Assembly: GCA_020847355.1 (NCBI GenBank)
Contig: JADLCG010000108.1
Coordinates: 1 to 9,502 of the forward strand
Length of the DNA: 9,502 nucleotides
Direction of reading: 5' to 3'
Origin: Anaerolineales bacterium
GTDB taxonomy: Bacteria; Chloroflexota; Anaerolineae; Anaerolineales; Villigracilaceae
The notes beneath the pieces were generated by a model. It was not told the DNA's origin and searched no databases. It saw only the letters and a program-made list of their open reading frames with translations. The translations under genes and the position numbers were made by a program. This document shows positions 6,340-9,502 of this stretch, in pieces; position 1 is the first letter of the stretch; each line of letters opens with the position of its first letter.

Positions 6340-8229
6340 TTATTCTTCCCACACCGAATGGTACGCCCCAAGCGCTTCAAAATGCCTGACCAATTTCTCA
6401 TAAAATGGATGATAGGTGATGGTGGCGCTATCGCCAATGACGATGAGTTTCTTTTTTGCGCGCGTGAGCGCCACATTCATGCGGCGCGTGTCGGCTAAAA
6501 AGCCAACTTCGCCTGTGCGGTTCGAGCGCACCAAACTCACGATCACGACTTCTTTCTCGCGTCCCTGAAAACCGTCCACGCTGTCTATTTCAACGTCCAG
6601 TTTTATTTTTTCGCGGAGCAATTTCACCTGCGCCGAATAGGGCGAGATGAGCGCAATTTGTTCCGGCGTAACGCCGCATTCGATCAATTCGTTCACTCGC
6701 TTAATTACCAACTCCGCTTCATGCAAATTGAAGCGGCTATCTCCATCGGGTTCTTTTTCTTCGTCGTAGCTTGCGCCAGCCGTGTCAATGAAGTGAACGG
6801 GAGTCTCAGTCAGCGGGGAGGCTGTGATTTGCGGCTGATCAGCCAAACGCGCGGCGCGTACCGTTTCATCCGCTTGTAAATCTCCGTTGTAAAAAACATC
6901 CGCAGAAAAAGACATGATCGCCTGGTGCATTCGATATTGCACGTTCAACATTTTGCTTGGATAATGCCGGTTGAGCAAGCGTTCCATCAAGCTGAGGTTG
7001 AGTCCGCCGCGCGCCGCTTCAGACGAGATTACGGTGGGCGGCAGTTGACAAGGATCGCCGGCGAGAACGATACGCTTGGCGTAACGGATTGGAATCCAAG
7101 CGGCTGGCTCGGTCATCTGACTCGCTTCGTCGAGAATGCACCAATCGAAAATTTTGTTTTCAAATCTTTCGGCGTCTATGCCGGTGGCGGTGACGCAAAC
7201 TACGCGGGCGCTATTCAAAAGCATAGCGCTGATTTGATCTTCAATGTTGCGCGCTTCGCGCAACATCTCTTTCGCTTCTTGACGCATGGCTTGTTTGGCG
7301 CCGGGTTCGGGTTTTGCGCGCGTAAATTTTTGGGCTTGATTGAGCAAAGCGTAAGCGTCGCGAGTGAGTCGCTCGGCAGTTTTCACATCCGGATGATTTT
7401 CAACCAATGCGTCGAGCGTATGCTCGCGCAAGGCGGGCGTGATTCTGGCGGGATGTCCGAGGCGGATGGCGTTTTCGCCGGCTGAAATTAAGCGTTCTAG
7501 TAAATAGTCAACTGCCAGGTTGCTCCCGGCAACTGCCAGCACGCTTTGTCCTTTGCGCGTAATTTGTTGAATCAATTCGACCAGCGTGGTGGTTTTTCCC
7601 GTCCCGGGCGGGCCGTGAATGATAGCGACATCTTCGGCGCTTAATGCAAATTCAACTGCGCCGATTTGCGATTGATTTAGATTTTTATTGAATGCTTGTA
7701 GCGCTTCGGCTTTTTCAAAAAGCGGGTTGACTGAGCCGATCAAGACATCCCGCAATACTTCTAAGCGCGATGAACTCGCGCCCCGCGCCGCTTCTAGCGC
7801 TTGCTTCTGCCGAAAGCGCGCAATCTCATCTGGAGCGCGGTCTAAACGAAACGTAGGCTTATCTGATTCAGTTTCGACAAATTGATTGAGCGCGATTTGA
7901 AGCGCGTCTCTGCGGATTGCGCTGACGATTCCGCGCCACGCATTTTCAGCGCGCCCCTCTTCCGCTAAAATGACCGGACTGCCCACCCCGAGCCGCGTCC
8001 ACGGAAGCGGCAGAGTCTCGTTGCGTTTGCCAAGCCCTAAGAGGAAGTGTCCGCCCAAGCCGTAGCCTTGTTCGCGAATCACAAGTTGCGAAATGCTATG
8101 CCCGGTCGCTTCCGCTTCGCGCGCGGAGAGTTTCGTCTGTTCGCGCAAAGCCTCTTGTTTTTCGGCATCCGCTTCGAGGTCGAGGAGTAGCGCTAAATTT
8201 CCAAAATATTCTGTCGGCAAAATCTTCAT
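6340..8229 (-). CDS. Superfamily 1 DNA/RNA helicase, UPF1/IGHMBP2-like
   Basis: The 629-residue protein carries a full SF1B helicase core: Q-motif LNQSQ (184-188), motif I GPPGTGKTT (206-214), Ia around 229-240, motif II DEAS (367-370), motif III GDPCQLPP (391-398), motif IV QYRMH (431-435), motif V DGFQGRE (552-558) and motif VI NVALTRAKK (585-593). The N-terminal 180 residues fit the oligonucleotide-binding domain found before the motor in IGHMBP2-type proteins, and residues 280-335 form a charged helical insertion between motifs Ia and II, as in that family. Members use ATP to translocate 5' to 3' on RNA or single-stranded DNA; bacterial ones are mostly uncharacterised. No nuclease or other domain is fused. 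The start ATG is 8 bases after a TGATACAAT box, with no Shine-Dalgarno site. The gene ends 8 bp from the convergent kinase-like gene. No defence-gene neighbours are present, so a housekeeping repair or RNA role is the more likely reading. Confidence 0.93.
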   Translation of the reverse strand: MKILPTEYFGNLALLLDLEADAEKQEALREQTKLSAREAEATGHSISQLVIREQGYGLGGHFLLGLGKRNETLPLPWTRLGVGSPVILAEEGRAENAWRGIVSAIRRDALQIALNQFVETESDKPTFRLDRAPDEIARFRQKQALEAARGASSSRLEVLRDVLIGSVNPLFEKAEALQAFNKNLNQSQIGAVEFALSAEDVAIIHGPPGTGKTTTLVELIQQITRKGQSVLAVAGSNLAVDYLLERLISAGENAIRLGHPARITPALREHTLDALVENHPDVKTAERLTRDAYALLNQAQKFTRAKPEPGAKQAMRQEAKEMLREARNIEDQISAMLLNSARVVCVTATGIDAERFENKIFDWCILDEASQMTEPAAWIPIRYAKRIVLAGDPCQLPPTVISSEAARGGLNLSLMERLLNRHYPSKMLNVQYRMHQAIMSFSADVFYNGDLQADETVRAARLADQPQITASPLTETPVHFIDTAGASYDEEKEPDGDSRFNLHEAELVIKRVNELIECGVTPEQIALISPYSAQVKLLREKIKLDVEIDSVDGFQGREKEVVIVSLVRSNRTGEVGFLADTRRMNVALTRAKKKLIVIGDSATITYHPFYEKLVRHFEALGAYHSVWEE

Positions 8230-8237
8230 GGCGGGTT

Positions 8238-8246
8238 ATTGTATCA
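8238..8246 (-). promoter_or_regulatory. Extended -10 box (TGATACAAT) of the helicase gene, apparently leaderless
   Basis: On the minus strand TGA-TACAAT fits the TGn extended -10 form with a five-of-six hexamer. Eight bases separate it from the ATG at 8229, so the transcript would start at or one base before the start codon. No Shine-Dalgarno site and no -35 are seen. Confidence 0.5.
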
Positions 8247-8258
8247 TTGCGAGTTATG

Positions 8259-8264
8259 TATAAT
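8259..8264 (+). promoter_or_regulatory. -10 box TATAAT of the lipoprotein hydrolase gene, apparently leaderless
   Basis: A perfect TATAAT lies 6 bases before ATG 8271, placing the expected transcription start on the A of the ATG. The only candidate -35 at 17-bp spacing is TTATTG (8236-8241), a poor match that overlaps the helicase promoter on the other strand. This arrangement also argues against the upstream TTG (8247) as start, since it would lie before the transcript. Confidence 0.55.
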
Positions 8265-8270
8265 CGCGGG

Positions 8271-9371
8271 ATGTTCTCGCCTAAAAAACTTTTCGCATAT
8301 TTGCTTTTGACCAGCCTTACGGCTTGCGCCTCTTTGCCTACGCCGACGGAGGTTGCGCCAACTGCGGCAGTGACCAACGCCCGCGCCAGCGCCACGCCCA
8401 CCAAAACGCCTGCGCCAACCGCCACGCTGACGGCGCAACAAGCCTTGCAACCTTTTACGATTGACGGCTTGCGCGAACATGAATTTCAAAGCGGAGATAT
8501 TTTCATCAACGCCACGCTGTTGGATACGGAGATATTTACGCGCTATGCGATTTCGTATCCCAGCGACGGCTTGACGATTACCGGAATACTGCAAATTCCT
8601 AAAACGGGTCACGCGCCATATCCGGTGATCGTGATGAATCACGGCTTTTTTTCGCGCTATATTTATCATTCTGGCGATGGCACAGACCGCGCCGCTGAAT
8701 TTTTGAATCGGCGCGGGTATTTGACGATTGCTTCGGATTATCGCACCTGGGGGAATTCCGGCACGAGCGAGAGTCTGTTTTATTCCGGGTTGGCGATTGA
8801 CGTAATCAATTTGCTGAACGCCTTGCCTTCTCTGCCAGCGGCGGATGTGAGTCGTATAGGCATGTGGGGGCATAGCATGGGCGGTGGCGTGACTTTGAAA
8901 GTCCTGACGCTTGATGCGCGCGTCAAGGCGGCGGTTTTATATTCGACAGTCAGCGGGGATTTTGATGACATTATCCAGCGTTGGGGCACGGGTTGCTTAG
9001 GCGACGTGCTGGAAGGCGAGGCGCGTCTGGATTGCAATTCTTCGGATGTTGTGCCGCCCTTGCTCCCGCAGAGTCTGCTGGACGCCTATTTCGCCGCCTC
9101 GGCAGACGCTAAAAAACTTGAAGCGGTTTCGCCTATTTATCACTTGAATTACGTGACCGCGCCTGTGCAAATCAATTACGGCACGGAGGACGGCAAAGTC
9201 TCTTCTGGCACGCCGCCGGAATGGTCGAAAAAATTATATAAAGCCTTTCTGGAGGCGGATAAAGAAGCCTATTTGATTGGCGTGCAAGGCGAAGAACATT
9301 CTTTTAAATATGACGAATGGTTTCACTTCATGGAGCGTTCCGCCCAATTTTTTGATCAACACGTCAAGTGA
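8271..9371 (+). CDS. Secreted alpha/beta-hydrolase lipoprotein (dienelactone hydrolase / S9 peptidase-like esterase)
   Basis: From ATG 8271 the protein has 366 residues. Residues 1-19 are a lipoprotein signal (MFSPKK, a hydrophobic stretch, then the lipobox LTAC with Cys19 as the lipid-anchored residue). A Thr/Pro/Ala-rich linker (about 22-58) then tethers the enzyme outside the membrane. The hydrolase domain (about 75-366) shows NHGF (123-126, oxyanion region), the nucleophile elbow GHSMGG with Ser202, Asp307 in GTEDG, and His343 in GEEHSF, which together give a complete Ser-Asp-His triad. C242 and C255 could form a disulfide. Family members cleave esters or peptides. The broad fold prevents naming a substrate. 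A TTG at 8247 is in frame, but it would add residues before the signal peptide and lie upstream of the predicted transcript start. Stand-alone gene, divergent from the helicase. Confidence 0.88.
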   Translation: MFSPKKLFAYLLLTSLTACASLPTPTEVAPTAAVTNARASATPTKTPAPTATLTAQQALQPFTIDGLREHEFQSGDIFINATLLDTEIFTRYAISYPSDGLTITGILQIPKTGHAPYPVIVMNHGFFSRYIYHSGDGTDRAAEFLNRRGYLTIASDYRTWGNSGTSESLFYSGLAIDVINLLNALPSLPAADVSRIGMWGHSMGGGVTLKVLTLDARVKAAVLYSTVSGDFDDIIQRWGTGCLGDVLEGEARLDCNSSDVVPPLLPQSLLDAYFAASADAKKLEAVSPIYHLNYVTAPVQINYGTEDGKVSSGTPPEWSKKLYKAFLEADKEAYLIGVQGEEHSFKYDEWFHFMERSAQFFDQHVK

Positions 9372-9382
9372 AATCCTTGACC

Positions 9383-9402
9383 TTCGGACAGGAGTTCGGA
9401 CA
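9383..9402 (+). repeat. Two direct copies of TTCGGACA, 12-bp period
   Basis: TTCGGACA occurs at 9383-9390 and 9395-9402, separated by GGAG, starting 12 bp after the hydrolase stop. It could be a protein-binding site or part of an insertion-sequence end. The other end would be outside the window, so its nature is open. Confidence 0.5.
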
Positions 9403-9408
9403 TTTGAA

Positions 9409-9468
9409 GAAGCCTCGAAAGAAAGTAGACTTAGTTTGCAAACACAAACCCACTCCCAACGAGGCTTC
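9409..9468. repeat. Inverted repeat (9-bp arms GAAGCCTCG / CGAGGCTTC) covering the ribosome binding site of the last ORF
   Basis: Perfect 9-bp arms lie at 9409-9417 and 9460-9468 with a 42-base loop, which itself holds the palindrome GTTTGCAAAC (9434-9443). The right arm contains GAGG (9461-9464), the only Shine-Dalgarno-like sequence for ATG 9470. A transcript entering from the hydrolase gene could therefore fold so as to hide the start. This would fit the leader of a mobile-element gene, but no tract of T residues follows, so it is not a terminator. Confidence 0.5.
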
Positions 9469-9469
9469 C

Positions 9470-9502
9470 ATGGAAAAGTTTACCATTTTAGAATTTATGC
9501 AG
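9470..9502 (+). CDS. Start of an ORF cut by the window edge, possibly a transposase
   Basis: ATG 9470 opens 11 codons, MEKFTILEFMQ, to the right edge. GAGG 5 bases upstream could serve as ribosome binding site. The opening is reminiscent of IS1595-type transposases, which often begin with a short hydrophobic helix before a zinc-binding region, and the repeats just upstream would suit an insertion-sequence end. Eleven residues are too few to decide. It may equally be an unrelated gene. Confidence 0.35.
   Translation, partial: MEKFTILEFMQ

Noticed and set aside
6925..7485. Open frame of 186 codons on the plus strand
   Set aside because: It is antisense to the helicase core, whose motifs are all on the minus strand. 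The translated product shows no family pattern, and no promoter or ribosome binding site precedes it.
6340..8229. Helicase as part of an anti-phage defence island
   Set aside because: UPF1-like helicases occur in some defence systems, but here there is no fused nuclease, no partner gene and no neighbouring defence gene.
8247..8270. TTG at 8247 as start of the hydrolase
   Set aside because: The TATAAT box lies inside this extension, and the lipoprotein signal begins properly at ATG 8271.
8244..8873. Open frame of 209 codons on the minus strand
   Set aside because: It lies opposite the hydrolase, is rich in Arg and Gln as expected from a shadow frame, and would run through the divergent promoters.

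Overview
The window looks like chromosomal DNA of a bacterium with mixed base composition. The likeliest source is a member of the Chloroflexota (Anaerolineae type). This rests on the overall style: a lipoprotein with a Thr/Pro/Ala-rich linker, starts that lack a Shine-Dalgarno sequence with a -10 box directly before the ATG, and an unlinked, heterogeneous gene order. No rRNA or other marker gene is present, so the assignment is an inference of moderate confidence. No tRNA, rRNA, CRISPR array or phage gene was seen.

Layout. (1) At the left edge, on the minus strand, is the 5' part of a SpoU/TrmH-type RNA 2'-O-methyltransferase with an N-terminal zinc ribbon (413 down to 1, cut by the window). 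(2) A 70-bp divergent spacer leads to a plus-strand membrane acyltransferase (484-1956). It carries an extra C-terminal four-helix module resembling the membrane part of CapD/FlaA1-type polysaccharide enzymes. (3) After a 51-bp gap come three tightly packed plus-strand genes. Two are half-size ABC exporters (2008-3831 and 3831-5630), joined by a one-base stop/start overlap. The third is a small soluble histidine-kinase-like ATPase (5636-6331) with a strong ribosome binding site inside the end of the second exporter gene. (4) On the minus strand, convergent and only 8 bp away, is a 629-residue UPF1/IGHMBP2-type superfamily 1 helicase (8229 down to 6340). (5) A 41-bp divergent spacer with two back-to-back -10 elements separates it from a plus-strand lipoprotein of the alpha/beta-hydrolase fold (8271-9371). 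(6) The last 130 bp hold short direct and inverted repeats and the first 11 codons of an ORF cut by the right edge, possibly the start of an insertion sequence.

How the genes work together. The two ABC half-transporters almost certainly form one heterodimer. The first has Asp in place of the catalytic Glu after Walker B, and the second has LSVGQ in place of LSGGQ. Both changes fall in the same composite ATP site, giving one degenerate and one competent site. The kinase-like protein encoded directly behind them keeps its ATP-binding motifs but seems to have lost the phospho-acceptor histidine, and no response regulator is nearby. A role tied to the exporter is suggested only by context. The acyltransferase points to modification of a cell-surface glycan or lipid. 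The helicase, methyltransferase and hydrolase look like independent single-gene units.

The most notable points are the acyltransferase fusion, the His-less kinase coupled to an asymmetric exporter, three starts that look leaderless, and the hairpin-capable leader at the right edge. No complete new multi-gene defence or metabolic system could be supported.
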